Source: Nocardioides pocheonensis
GTDB taxonomy: Bacteria; Actinomycetota; Actinomycetes; Propionibacteriales; Nocardioidaceae
Direction of reading: 5' to 3'
Length of the DNA: 64,000 bases
Assembly: GCF_003725535.1 (NCBI RefSeq)
Contig: NZ_RJSF01000046.1
Location: 76,156 to 140,155, forward strand
This document shows positions 8,218 through 17,148 of the stretch, piece after piece. The notes under the pieces are model-generated. The model was not told the origin of the DNA. It was given only the letters and a program-made list of their open reading frames with translations, and searched no databases. The position numbers and the translations under genes are program-made. Position 1 is the first letter of the stretch. Each line of letters begins with the position of its first letter.

Positions 8218-9600
8218 ATGACGTCCACCACTGATCCCACGACGGTAGCGGTCACGTCTGCTGGGCCACACAGCGGCGCGATCGAGCTGCCCCATGGGGC
8301 CCTGCAACGGCCGGCGGAGATGCGGCGCAACATCGACGTCTCCGGACTTGTCGACCACGAGGGTGGCCTCCTGGACCGCGCGGTGTTCACCGACCACTCG
8401 ATCTACGCCCAGGAGATGCGCCGGGTCTTCGCTCCGAGTTGGCTGTTCCTCGCACACACCGACCAGTTCAAGAAGCCGGGTGACTTCTTCGCCACCTTCA
8501 TGGGCGAGGATCCCGTGCTCGTCACCCTGACGAGAGAGAAGAAGCTCAAGGCGTTCCTCAACTCGTGTCGCCACCGAGGAGCCCGGGTCTGCCGCGCTGA
8601 CTTCGGTCAGACACGCAACTTCACCTGTAGTTACCACGGCTGGTCCTACGATCTGGATGGGAAGCTCGTCTCGGTCCCCAACGAGGCCGGATACCCCGAG
8701 TCGTTTGAACGCGACGATTGGGGTCTCGTCGAGGTGCCGCACATCGAGACCTACAACGGCCTCATCTTCGGAACCTGGAATCCCAGCCCAATCCCGCTGC
8801 GCGAGTCGCTGGGCGACATGGCCTGGTACATGGACGCGATGCTCGACCACGACGACGATGGCACTGAAGTCGTTGGCGGCATCCACAAGTGGGTTCTCGA
8901 CGGCAACTGGAAGCTTGCTGCAGAGCAGTTCGCGACCGACTGGTACCACGTCAACATGAGCCATGCCTCGGCGCTCATGGTGATGTCGCCAACCGGCAAA
9001 GGCCCCCGTGACGAAATCGTGCACCGAACCGGCCGGCAGTACGTCGACCCGAACGGACACGGCGCGGGTTTCCCGGTCCACACGAAGAACCGGTTCGACG
9101 CCAAGACGGTCCACGACCACACCGACTACACGGCCCTGCGGGAACGGCTCGGCGATGCTCGCGTTGAAGGCCCGCTGACCAATGGTCACGCCACGGTCTT
9201 CCCGAACTTCTCGTACCTGCCCGTCAACGGATCCATCCGGATCTGGCACCCCAAGGGCCCGGACAAGATGGAGGTCTGGGCGTGGACGATCGTCGACAAG
9301 TGCTGGCCCGATGAGGTCAAGCAGGCCCAGCGCCTCTACAACCTTCGAACCTTCGGCCCGTCCGGCATCTTCGAGCAGGACGACGGCGAAAACTGGTCGG
9401 AATGCCAAGCCATCGCCGCCGGATTCATCACCAACGGCGTGGCCCTGAACTACCAGATGGGCCTCGGCTCAGAACGCGAGGACGGCCGCTACCCAGGCAC
9501 GACCTCCGAGCTGTACAGCGACGCCGCCGGCCGTTCGTTCTACGCCCGCTGGCGCACCTTGATGAACACGCCGGCCTGGCACGAAGGGGACGCACGATGA
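8218..9600 (+). CDS. Aromatic ring-hydroxylating dioxygenase, alpha (Rieske, catalytic) subunit
   Basis: 460 residues. The Rieske centre is Cys117-x-His119 and Cys137-x2-His140 (CRHRG ... CSYHGW). The mononuclear-iron motif is DWYHVNMSH with Asp241, His244 and His249. Length and motifs fit biphenyl/phenylpropionate-type dioxygenases (BphA1, HcaE). With the ferredoxin, reductase and beta genes downstream it would add both atoms of O2 to an aromatic ring to give a cis-dihydrodiol. The ATG at 8218 begins MTSTTDP; an in-frame ATG at 8167 adds residues without similarity. The stop overlaps the ferredoxin start (ATGA). Confidence 0.9.
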   Translation: MTSTTDPTTVAVTSAGPHSGAIELPHGALQRPAEMRRNIDVSGLVDHEGGLLDRAVFTDHSIYAQEMRRVFAPSWLFLAHTDQFKKPGDFFATFMGEDPVLVTLTREKKLKAFLNSCRHRGARVCRADFGQTRNFTCSYHGWSYDLDGKLVSVPNEAGYPESFERDDWGLVEVPHIETYNGLIFGTWNPSPIPLRESLGDMAWYMDAMLDHDDDGTEVVGGIHKWVLDGNWKLAAEQFATDWYHVNMSHASALMVMSPTGKGPRDEIVHRTGRQYVDPNGHGAGFPVHTKNRFDAKTVHDHTDYTALRERLGDARVEGPLTNGHATVFPNFSYLPVNGSIRIWHPKGPDKMEVWAWTIVDKCWPDEVKQAQRLYNLRTFGPSGIFEQDDGENWSECQAIAAGFITNGVALNYQMGLGSEREDGRYPGTTSELYSDAAGRSFYARWRTLMNTPAWHEGDAR

Positions 9601-9932
9601 GCGAGGGAATCCTGGTAGCGAACCTCGACGACATCGCCGAAGGCGAGGGCATCGCCATCGACAAGTCCATCACTGGCACCGACGACAACATCGCACTCCT
9701 GCGCGACGACGACGGGGCCGTCTGGGCTCTGGACGACACCTGCACTCATGAGACCGCCTCGTTGGCAGAAGGCTGGGTCGAGGACGGGCACGTGGAGTGC
9801 CCGCTGCACGCCTCGAAGTTCTGCCTCAAGAGCGGGGACGTTCAGGGCCTACCCGCGACCAGGAACACCTGCCCGCACCGGGTGGAGATCCGCGATGGCG
9901 GCATCTGGTTGTTCCCGAACGAGACACCATGA
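9597..9932 (+). CDS. Rieske-type ferredoxin of the ring-hydroxylating dioxygenase
   Basis: 111 residues, typical for BphA3/HcaC ferredoxins. The Rieske ligands are Cys49-Thr-His51 and Cys68-Pro-Leu-His71. It passes electrons from the reductase encoded next to the alpha subunit. Coupled at both ends by ATGA overlaps, which implies stoichiometric synthesis with its partners. Confidence 0.9.
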   Translation: MSEGILVANLDDIAEGEGIAIDKSITGTDDNIALLRDDDGAVWALDDTCTHETASLAEGWVEDGHVECPLHASKFCLKSGDVQGLPATRNTCPHRVEIRDGGIWLFPNETP

Positions 9933-11143
9933 GCAGCACCTGCAGCGTCGTCATCGTCGGCGGGGGAATCGGGGGTGTCAGCACTGCGGCCGCACTCCGC
10001 AACCGCGGATTCCTCGGCGACCTCACCATCGTCGACGCAGGCGAGCTTCCCTACGACCGGCCGCCACTGAGCAAGGACTACCTCGCTGGCCGGAAGAGCC
10101 TCGACGACATCGCGCTCCAGTCACCCGATTGGTACGACGACCAGAGCATCACCTTGCGCAACAACACGACGGTCGCCGCGCTGCGTGCTGACAGCGGGAC
10201 CGTCGAGCTCACCACCGGGGAGCAGCTCCGCGCCGACCGAGTCGTCCTCGCCACCGGAGGCCAGGCAGTACGACCCCGCCTGCCCGGCGCAGGCATCGAT
10301 GCCCTGCACGTTCTCCGCAGCGCGGAAGATGCAGACAATCTCCGCAAGGTGCTCCTACCTGGCGCACGCATCCTCGTCGTCGGCGCCGGCCTCATCGGCG
10401 CCGAGGTCGCCTCGACCGCCCTCCACCTGGGGGCCGACGTCACACTCGTCGACCCACTCGCGGAGCCCCTCTCAGCCGCAATCGGTCGAGATGCTGCGGA
10501 GTGGCTTCACTCAGTCCACGCCGCCAACGGCATCACAACCATCACGGCCGGCATCGACGGGTTCGAGAAGACAACTGACGGGATTCGCACCTACCTCCGC
10601 GGCGAACCACACCACTTCGATGCCGTCGTCCTCGGGGTAGGTATGACCCCCAACACGCAGCTTGCCGAATGGGCCGGCCTCGCCGTCGACCGCGGCATCA
10701 TCGTCAGCGCCGGTCAGTTGACCTCGAACCCCGCCGTCCTCGCTGTCGGCGACCCGACCCGGCGCACCGTAGACGGCGCAGTCCGCAAGCGCGCCGAACA
10801 CTGGGAGGCAGCTCAGCACGATGGTGCGAGGGCCGCAGCCACCATCCTCGGCCTTTCGCTACCCGCAGAAACCGCCCCGTGGTTCTGGACCGACCGGCAC
10901 GGACTCCATGTCGAGGCGGTCGGTCAGATGAGCGCTGCGACGACGGCAGTCACACGTGGCGCCATCGGCGAACCGCCGTTCGCGGTGTTCGGCATCCGCC
11001 ACGGCAACGTCGTCTCTGCAGCGGCGGTCAACGACTCCAACGCCGTGCGCGCCGCCCGTCGCCTCATCGATCGCGCCATCGCCGTCGATTGCCGACAGCT
11101 GGGCGATCCCGGCGTCGACCTCCGAAAGCTTCTCCGTGCCTGA
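9929..11143 (+). CDS. Ferredoxin reductase (FAD/NADH) of the ring-hydroxylating dioxygenase
   Basis: 404 residues. The N-terminal FAD-binding motif is VVIVGGGIGGVSTAAALR, the NADH-binding motif is ILVVGAGLIGAEVASTA near residue 150, and PYDRPPLSKDYL is typical of the BphA4/HcaD branch. A late FAD-contacting segment is NPAVLAVGD. It takes electrons from NADH to the adjacent ferredoxin. ATGA overlap with the ferredoxin gene; a 59-base gap follows before the beta subunit. Confidence 0.9.
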   Translation: MSSTCSVVIVGGGIGGVSTAAALRNRGFLGDLTIVDAGELPYDRPPLSKDYLAGRKSLDDIALQSPDWYDDQSITLRNNTTVAALRADSGTVELTTGEQLRADRVVLATGGQAVRPRLPGAGIDALHVLRSAEDADNLRKVLLPGARILVVGAGLIGAEVASTALHLGADVTLVDPLAEPLSAAIGRDAAEWLHSVHAANGITTITAGIDGFEKTTDGIRTYLRGEPHHFDAVVLGVGMTPNTQLAEWAGLAVDRGIIVSAGQLTSNPAVLAVGDPTRRTVDGAVRKRAEHWEAAQHDGARAAATILGLSLPAETAPWFWTDRHGLHVEAVGQMSAATTAVTRGAIGEPPFAVFGIRHGNVVSAAAVNDSNAVRAARRLIDRAIAVDCRQLGDPGVDLRKLLRA

Positions 11144-11202
11144 AGTGCCGACAAGCGGAACAGCACCTGGATCCAGCACAACCAGGGAGGGTTGATCAGA
11201 TC

Positions 11203-11769
11203 GTGACAACAACCAACCACTCGACCGTCGCTGGCGGCCTCGCGTCGCTACAGACGCACTTCGAGGTCCAGCAGTTCTACTACCGCGAGGCCGAGCTTCT
11301 CGATGACGGCCGTTACGCCGACTGGCTCACGCTGCTCGCCGACGACCTCGACTACTGGATGCCCACGCGCACCAACAGGTTGCGTCGCCAACAGGCCCTC
11401 GCCACCGCTGCACGCGGCGAGGCCGCGTTCTACGACGAGTCCAAGGAGTCTCTCGCGTGGCGGATCCGCAGATTCGACTCCGGTATGGCCTGGGCCGAAG
11501 ACCCACCCTCGCGCACGCGCCACCTGGTCACCAACGTTGTTGCCCGCCACGTCGACCCCGACGATAACGCGGGGTTCGCTGCCGATGACCTCGCCGTCAG
11601 GTCGGCCTTCATCGTCTACCGCAACCGGCTCGAACGCGAAGAGAACATCTTCGCCGGCTCTCGCGACGACATCTTGCGCCGCAGCGACGAAGGGTTCCAG
11701 GTCGCCCGCCGCGTGATCCTGCTCGACCAGAACGTGCTGCTGTCCAAGAACATCTCCACCTTCTTCTGA
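11203..11769 (+). CDS. Aromatic ring-hydroxylating dioxygenase, beta (structural) subunit
   Basis: 188 residues with the SnoaL-like beta-subunit pattern: EVQQFYYREAELLDDGRYADWLTLLADDLDYWMP and RTRHLVTNVVARHV. The beta subunit stabilises the alpha3beta3 hexamer. The GTG at 11203 is preceded by AGGGAGGG, the clearest ribosome site in this operon; the open frame extends back into the reductase gene but that part is out of family. The order alpha-ferredoxin-reductase-beta differs from the classic bph and hca orders. Confidence 0.87.
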   Translation: MTTTNHSTVAGGLASLQTHFEVQQFYYREAELLDDGRYADWLTLLADDLDYWMPTRTNRLRRQQALATAARGEAAFYDESKESLAWRIRRFDSGMAWAEDPPSRTRHLVTNVVARHVDPDDNAGFAADDLAVRSAFIVYRNRLEREENIFAGSRDDILRRSDEGFQVARRVILLDQNVLLSKNISTFF

Positions 11770-11780
11770 GAGGCCCCAAC

Positions 11781-12653
11781 GTGACCACCACGGAACTCGA
11801 GCTGATCCGCCACACCATCCCCACCACGCTGGGCGACATCAATGTCGTCGAGGTCGGAAGCGGCCCGGTGCTGGTGATGCTGCACGGCGGCGGCCCCGGC
11901 GCCTCCGGGATCTCGAACTACCACCAGAACCTCGCGACCCTCGCCCAGCACTTCCGCGTGCTCCTGCCCGACCAGCCCGGCTTCGGCAACAGCTACCGGC
12001 CGACTGAAGCCGAACTCGAAGCCCGTTCCATCACCGAGATCACCGTGGACGCACTGTTCCAGGCAATCGACGCACTGAACATCGACCGATTTCATCTCCT
12101 CGGAAACAGCCTCGGCGGCGCGGCCGCGATCGCGATGGCCCAAACACATCGCGATCGCGTCACGAAACTGGTCCTGATGGCACCCGGTGGCGGGTGGCTC
12201 CCGTTCGGCCCGACACCCACCGAGGGCCAGAAGCAAATGTTCTCCTACTTCAACGGGGCCGGACCTTCGGAGCAGAAGATGGCCAGCTTCATCCGAACCA
12301 TGGTGTTCGACCACAGACAGTTCGGCAAAGACGTCGTGAGAGCACGTTTCGAGGCCTCCATCGAAACCACCCACGTCGAGTTCTACCACCACTACAACGC
12401 AGCGTTCGCCAAGCGCCGCGGCATGGACCCACTGTGGAAGGATCTTCACTTGATCAAGGCCCCCACACTGCTGCTGTGGGGCCGAGACGACCGCACAATC
12501 ACCCTCGACGGCGCCCAGCTGATGCTCAAGCTCATCCCTGACGTCCAGCTTCACGTGTTCGGCAACTGCGGGCACTGGGTCCAGCTCGAACGTCAGGGCG
12601 AGTTCGAGCAGCACGTCACCACCTTCCTGAGCGACCAGCGGAGCCACTCATGA
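11781..12653 (+). CDS. mhpC: Meta-cleavage product hydrolase, alpha/beta fold (MhpC/BphD type)
   Basis: 290 residues. LHGGGPGASGISNYHQN and the nucleophile motif LLGNSLGGAAA with Ser110 are characteristic of meta-cleavage product hydrolases, as is LLLWGRDDRTI with the acid and FGNCGHWVQLE with the histidine. These enzymes cut the C-C bond of the ring-opened product to 2-hydroxypenta-2,4-dienoate plus an acid. GTG start at 11781, 11 bases after the beta subunit stop; it overlaps the next gene by four bases. Confidence 0.88.
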   Translation: MTTTELELIRHTIPTTLGDINVVEVGSGPVLVMLHGGGPGASGISNYHQNLATLAQHFRVLLPDQPGFGNSYRPTEAELEARSITEITVDALFQAIDALNIDRFHLLGNSLGGAAAIAMAQTHRDRVTKLVLMAPGGGWLPFGPTPTEGQKQMFSYFNGAGPSEQKMASFIRTMVFDHRQFGKDVVRARFEASIETTHVEFYHHYNAAFAKRRGMDPLWKDLHLIKAPTLLLWGRDDRTITLDGAQLMLKLIPDVQLHVFGNCGHWVQLERQGEFEQHVTTFLSDQRSHS

Positions 12654-13483
12654 CGGGCTGGCTCGAGGGCTACACCGCACTCATCACGGGCGGCGGGTCC
12701 GGCATCGGTGCGGCAGTCGCTCGGCGCTACGTCGCGGAAGGCGCCTCCGTAGTCATCATGGGGCGCGGCAAAGACAGACTGGACAACGTCGTCGCGACCA
12801 GCGCCGATCCGAGCCGGATGCACGCTATCGAAGGCGACGTACGCTCCGTCGCCGACCTGGAGAGAACGGTCAGCGAGACCGTCCGCATCTTCGGCACTCT
12901 CGATGTTCTGGTGCCGAACGCCGGCATGTGGGACTTCCAGCGGCAGCTGACCAAACTGACCGGCACCGAGCTCTCCGAAACTTTCGACGAGCTCTTCTCG
13001 GTCAACGTCAAGGGCTATCTCCTCGCCTGCCACGCCGCATGGCCCGAACTGGTCAAGTCGCGCGGGAGCATCGTGATGACACTCTCCAACGCGTCGCTCT
13101 ACGTCAACGGCGGCGGACCCATCTACACGGCCAGCAAACACGCCTGCCTCGGCCTGATGCGAGAACTGGCCTACGAACTCGCACCCAAGGTCAGAGTCAA
13201 CGGAGTCGCCTGCGGCGGCATGAACACCGACCTTCGGGGACCCGCCACCCTCGACCTCGACGGACGCTCGATCGCGACGTCCTTCGCAAACAAGTCAAGC
13301 GAGTCCCCCCGCCCACCTCTACCGTTGTGGGACTCCAGCACCGATCCGACAGACTTCACCGGCTCCTACGTTCTGCTTGCATCGCGCGAGCAGGCAGGAC
13401 CCATCACCGGACATGCCATCTCCGTCGACGGCGGAATGGGTGTCCGCGGGTTCCGCAGTGACGCCGGAGGCGACAACCTATGA
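12650..13483 (+). CDS. cis-Dihydrodiol dehydrogenase, short-chain dehydrogenase family (HcaB/BphB type)
   Basis: 277 residues with the SDR cofactor motif ALITGGGSGIGAAVARR, the structural motif VPNAGMWD (NAG), and a catalytic YTASKHA with Ser-Asn-Ala upstream. Length and the NAGMWD, VNVKGY and VDGGMGVRG segments fit the BphB/HcaB branch, which oxidises cis-dihydrodiols to catechols with NAD. Its position between the dioxygenase and ring-cleavage genes supports this. ATGA overlaps with both neighbours. Confidence 0.87.
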   Translation: MTGWLEGYTALITGGGSGIGAAVARRYVAEGASVVIMGRGKDRLDNVVATSADPSRMHAIEGDVRSVADLERTVSETVRIFGTLDVLVPNAGMWDFQRQLTKLTGTELSETFDELFSVNVKGYLLACHAAWPELVKSRGSIVMTLSNASLYVNGGGPIYTASKHACLGLMRELAYELAPKVRVNGVACGGMNTDLRGPATLDLDGRSIATSFANKSSESPRPPLPLWDSSTDPTDFTGSYVLLASREQAGPITGHAISVDGGMGVRGFRSDAGGDNL

Positions 13484-15063
13484 GGACCAGACACATGCCC
13501 AACGTCGACATCAACCCCGCAAGTGCCGTCGCACGCCACGCGCGCTTCAACCCTGACGCCACAGCAGTCGTGTACGCGGGCGGAGACCTCACCTACGCGG
13601 ACCTGAACGACAAGGCCGCGCGGTTCGCGACCGTCCTGACCCAGAACGGCGTCGCGCAGGAGGACCGAGTCGCGTTCCTCGGCATGAACAGCACGTCGTT
13701 CCTCGTCACGATGCTCGCTGCGTTTCGTCTCGGCGCCATCTTCGTGCCCGTGAACTTCCGCCTCGCTCCCCCCGAGACCCTGGCCGTTCTCGAACAGTCC
13801 GGCGCCTCGGTTCTCGTCTGTGAGGAAGGGCACCGAGCTCTGGTCGACGGACTTGTGAAGCCCGCCGTCCTCGAGGCTCTGTTCCTCGTCGACGACGACT
13901 CCGAGGTGCCGGCCAGTTCGTCCGCCGCCAGGTGGACATCGTGGTCGAGTGCGATCGCGTCCGCCTCGCCCACCGCCGAGGTCAGCACCCGTACCGAGGA
14001 CGACGTGGCCATCCTGATGTTCACGTCGGGAACAACCGGGAGGAGCAAGGGAGTCACCCTGACCCACGGAAACATCTGGTGGAACTCCCTGAACGTCGAG
14101 CTGATGGTCGATTCGCGAATCGGCGACACCACCCATGCAGCAGCGCCCCTCTTCCACGTCGGGGCGCTCAACAGCTTCGTCCTCCGAGCCCTGGTTCGCG
14201 GGAACAGGGTCGTGGTCCGCAGGGCCTTCGACCCAGCGCAAACCCTCGACGACTACACGCACTACCAGGTCAACTCCACCTTCGCAGTCCCGGCGATGTT
14301 CATCGCGATGCAGCGCCTCCCCGAGTTCGACGCCGCCGATCTGAGCACGCTGCGTGCCGTGGTGGTCGCCGGGGCGCCAGTCCCGCCGTCGGTGATCACG
14401 GACTGGGCCAAGCGCGGTGTGATGCTGCAGCAGGCGTGGGGCCTGACGGAAACGGCGCCGTTCGCCACCCACCTTCCCGTGGACTGGACGCTCACCAAGA
14501 CTGGATCGGCCGGCATCCCCATGCCGTACACCGAGGTTCGAGTGGTCGACGTGGTGACTGGCGAGCCAGTGGCAACAGGCGAGCGCGGTGAAGTCATCGT
14601 TCGAGGTCCGAATGTCACTAGCGGCTACTGGAAGAACGACGAGGCCACCGGAGCTGCATTCGATGCCGATGGGTGGTTTCACAGCGGAGACATCGGGTTC
14701 CTAGACGACGACTCCTGCCTCTACATCGTCGATCGGCTCAAGGACATGATCATCTCCGGAGGAGAGAACGTGTACCCAGCTGAGGTGGAGCGGGCCCTGG
14801 CAGACCTCGAAGGCCTGAACGACGTCGCTGTCATCGGAGTGCCGGACGAGCAATGGGGAGAGATCGTCGTCGCCCTGGGTTCTGTCCAGCCAGGAGCCGA
14901 TATCACGCTGGAGACCGTGCGTGAACACGCAGCCAACAAGGTCGCCCGGTACAAACTCCCCAGCCGATTTCTGATCGTCGACGCCGTTCCACGCAACGCG
15001 TCCGGGAAGCTCGACAAGACCAACATCCGCCGACTTGCGGGCGAGACCGATGAGCGAGGCTGA
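13480..15063 (+). CDS. Acyl-CoA synthetase (AMP-binding, class I adenylate-forming)
   Basis: 527 residues with the P-loop motif MFTSGTTGRSKGVTLTHGN, the A5 segment QQAWGLTETAP, the A7/A8 segments HSGDIGFLDDDSCLYIVDRLKDMIISGGENVYP, and the C-terminal catalytic lysine context NASGKLDKTNI. It would activate a carboxylic acid to its CoA thioester, either the aromatic acid substrate or the acid released by the hydrolase. The start overlaps the dehydrogenase stop (ATGA), and its end overlaps the next gene by 14 bases. Confidence 0.88.
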   Translation: MRTRHMPNVDINPASAVARHARFNPDATAVVYAGGDLTYADLNDKAARFATVLTQNGVAQEDRVAFLGMNSTSFLVTMLAAFRLGAIFVPVNFRLAPPETLAVLEQSGASVLVCEEGHRALVDGLVKPAVLEALFLVDDDSEVPASSSAARWTSWSSAIASASPTAEVSTRTEDDVAILMFTSGTTGRSKGVTLTHGNIWWNSLNVELMVDSRIGDTTHAAAPLFHVGALNSFVLRALVRGNRVVVRRAFDPAQTLDDYTHYQVNSTFAVPAMFIAMQRLPEFDAADLSTLRAVVVAGAPVPPSVITDWAKRGVMLQQAWGLTETAPFATHLPVDWTLTKTGSAGIPMPYTEVRVVDVVTGEPVATGERGEVIVRGPNVTSGYWKNDEATGAAFDADGWFHSGDIGFLDDDSCLYIVDRLKDMIISGGENVYPAEVERALADLEGLNDVAVIGVPDEQWGEIVVALGSVQPGADITLETVREHAANKVARYKLPSRFLIVDAVPRNASGKLDKTNIRRLAGETDERG

Positions 15064-15505
15064 TCTGTCCGCCCTGGACCTGCCCGGCTTCACGATCATC
15101 GAGCGGTTCGGCGGCCCTCGAACGGCGAAGCTAGCCGTTCGTCTTGGCGGGAATCTCCACGCCGTGGTCGAGGTCGCCCGCTGCCGTTCGAGCCGATTGC
15201 GTGACGCCTATCCCGTGGGAGAGCACGATGTAGAGGTCGTCACCACCGGCGACCTGCCGCCGGATGCGACCACCGCCCTGCTCAAGGCGGTCGTCCAAGC
15301 GGTCGAGAAGGCAGACCCGTTCTGCCGACGACTTGTCACTGCGACGGACGCCGACGATCTCGACTCGTTGCACAGCGCAGAGGCCGCGGGATTCCGGTAC
15401 GTACTGAAGGTCGACCTGCGCGAGGGCACTTTCAACCTCGCCGTCGTGGAACCGTCCTGGGTTACGGCAGTCGACATGGACCTTGACCACATGCCCGGCA
15501 CCTGA
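15050..15505 (+). CDS. Small unknown protein, possibly GNAT-like, at operon end
   Basis: 151 residues from the ATG at 15050, which lies inside the CoA ligase reading frame. The C-terminal segment SLHSAEAAGFRYVLKVDL followed by FNLAVVEPSWV recalls the last strands of GNAT acetyltransferases, but the acetyl-CoA loop (Q/RxxGxG/A) is not visible, so an enzymatic role is doubtful. It ends the dioxygenase operon and faces the IclR gene. I do not recognise a specific function. Confidence 0.6.
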   Translation: MSEADLSALDLPGFTIIERFGGPRTAKLAVRLGGNLHAVVEVARCRSSRLRDAYPVGEHDVEVVTTGDLPPDATTALLKAVVQAVEKADPFCRRLVTATDADDLDSLHSAEAAGFRYVLKVDLREGTFNLAVVEPSWVTAVDMDLDHMPGT

Positions 15506-15548
15506 CCAGGTCGGCTCCGAAATGCCTATCCAGGCAAGCGGTCGAATC

Positions 15549-16361
15549 TCATGATGCAGCAGCGTGCGGAAGCCGAACGGTGGCGCCCACACCTGCTCGC
15601 CGGAGTGCCTGTGAAGCAGCGTGGCTGACTCGCCGTAGTGCCGCGGCATGGGAACGTGGGTCGAAACCTGCGGCCGGACCCGATACGGACAATCCGGCGA
15701 TCGCCCTGTTGCCCACTCCGAAGACCGGCACCGCGACGCAGGCAAGCCCTGGCGCCGACTCCTCGATCTCGAACGCGAGACCCTCTCGGCGGATGCGGTG
15801 CAGCTGCAACGACAATTCCTCGACGTCGACCACCGTTCTCTCCGTCAGTCGCTGAAGGTGGGTGTTCGAGGTGATCATCTCGAACACCTCCGGGTCGTTG
15901 GCGATGAGCGCCTTGCCGATGGCAGTGCAGTGCGCTGGCACTCGGCCCCCGACCCGCGAGGGAGCCGGCACCCGTCGATGCCCGTAGAGCTTCGCCAGAT
16001 AGACGACATCAGTCCCGTGAAGGGTGGCCAGGTGCACCGTCTCGTGAGTGAACTCGTACAGGTCAGCTAGGAAAGGTGTCAGCACCTCTCGAATCCGGTC
16101 CTGCTCGGGTGAGTAGACCGCCGCGCCGAGATCGTGAAGGCGTTGGCCGAAGCGGTATGAGCTTCCCACGCGTTCGACGACGCCGTTGCGCTCGAGGAGA
16201 TTCAACACTCGGAACGCGGTCGACTTCGACAGCGAAGCGCGGCGGGCGAGTTCGCTGACCCCGATGCCGCTGGCAGCCTGCTCCCCGAAGCAGGTGAGTA
16301 GCGAGAACGCCTTGTCGATCGCGGCTCGATCGTCTCGCGGGGTGTTCTCGGTATCGGTCAT
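15549..16361 (-). CDS. IclR-family transcriptional regulator (MhpR-like)
   Basis: 270 residues: an N-terminal winged helix (ASGIGVSELARRASLSKSTAFRVLNLLERNGVVERVGSSYRFG) and a C-terminal effector domain with HCTAIGKALIA and GLACVAVPVFG. IclR proteins regulate the mhp genes in other bacteria and bind aromatic acids. It faces the end of the dioxygenase operon and is divergent from the XRE-cupin gene, so it probably controls one or both ring-cleavage units, and itself, from the shared 109-base intergenic region. Confidence 0.87.
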   Translation of the reverse strand: MTDTENTPRDDRAAIDKAFSLLTCFGEQAASGIGVSELARRASLSKSTAFRVLNLLERNGVVERVGSSYRFGQRLHDLGAAVYSPEQDRIREVLTPFLADLYEFTHETVHLATLHGTDVVYLAKLYGHRRVPAPSRVGGRVPAHCTAIGKALIANDPEVFEMITSNTHLQRLTERTVVDVEELSLQLHRIRREGLAFEIEESAPGLACVAVPVFGVGNRAIAGLSVSGPAAGFDPRSHAAALRRVSHAASQALRRAGVGATVRLPHAAAS

Positions 16362-16394
16362 GTGATGCTCCGAGGTCTAGCGGTGAGGTGTTGT

Positions 16395-16459
16395 AAGTGA
16401 CATGATGACCACTAGAAGTGACGTCACACAAGTGTGACACTCAGTCAATTTTAAGTGAC
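16395..16459. promoter_or_regulatory. Repeat-rich operator region between iclR and XRE-cupin genes
   Basis: AAGTGAC occurs three times on the plus strand, at 16395, 16416 and 16453. Between the second and third lies an inverted repeat GTCACAC-AA-GTGTGAC at 16423-16438. The region is markedly AT-richer than its surroundings, as expected for overlapping divergent promoters. Either adjacent regulator could bind here. Confidence 0.55.
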
Positions 16460-16470
16460 AGGCGTTGGGG

Positions 16471-17058
16471 ATGGACAGCAACGAACTCGTGGCGCGCAAC
16501 GTCAAGAGGTTCCGCCTCGAGCGCGGCCTCAGCCTCGGCGACGTCGCGCGACGCTCCGGGCTCTCCAAACAGACCCTGTCGAAACTGGAGAGCGGGGTAG
16601 GCAATCCGACTGTCGAGACGCTGTCCGCCCTGGGATCCGCGCTGGATGTCTCCCTCCGCCGCCTCATGACCGAGTGGGGGACGCCGGTTTTCGTTCAGCG
16701 CGTTGACGAAGGCGAATGGGCCCCGGCTCACGGGCACGAAGAACGGCCGCTCGACGAGATCTTCGGCTCCGGCTATGTACGCACCACCTTGATCAACCTG
16801 AATCGCACCGACCGCGTCGAAGACATCGAAGCGCACCCCCCGGGCACCCTCCACCACGTATACGTCGTAGTCGGGCGGGTCCGCTTAGGACCGACCACAG
16901 ACCAGGTTGAGCTTTCTGCGGGCGACTTCGTCCGCTACCCGGGCGACGTCACTCACCGCCAAGCCTGCTTGAGCGAGAAGGCAGTCCTCCACGTCGTCAC
17001 GACCCTTCCTCAGGTGCGGCAGTTCACCCCCACCGCCCGCCCCGTAGATGGACAGTAA
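16471..17058 (+). CDS. XRE-family regulator with C-terminal cupin sensor domain
   Basis: 195 residues. Residues 5 to 60 are a helix-turn-helix (NVKRFRLERGLSLGDVARRSGLSKQTLSKLESG); residues 110 to 180 are a cupin barrel (HHVYVVVGRVRLG, LSAGDFVRYPGDVTHR). Proteins of this build regulate catabolic genes and sense small ligands. A TTG two codons upstream is an alternative start. It precedes mhpDFE by 90 bases on the same strand and may control that unit. Confidence 0.85.
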   Translation: MDSNELVARNVKRFRLERGLSLGDVARRSGLSKQTLSKLESGVGNPTVETLSALGSALDVSLRRLMTEWGTPVFVQRVDEGEWAPAHGHEERPLDEIFGSGYVRTTLINLNRTDRVEDIEAHPPGTLHHVYVVVGRVRLGPTTDQVELSAGDFVRYPGDVTHRQACLSEKAVLHVVTTLPQVRQFTPTARPVDGQ

Positions 17059-17148
17059 CTCCGCGTGCCGCTGACCGGAACGAGGGTCACGCCGCCAGTT
17101 GGAACTGATGAAGGCTGAGAAGTCCGCAACCGATCCTGGAGCGCCCTC

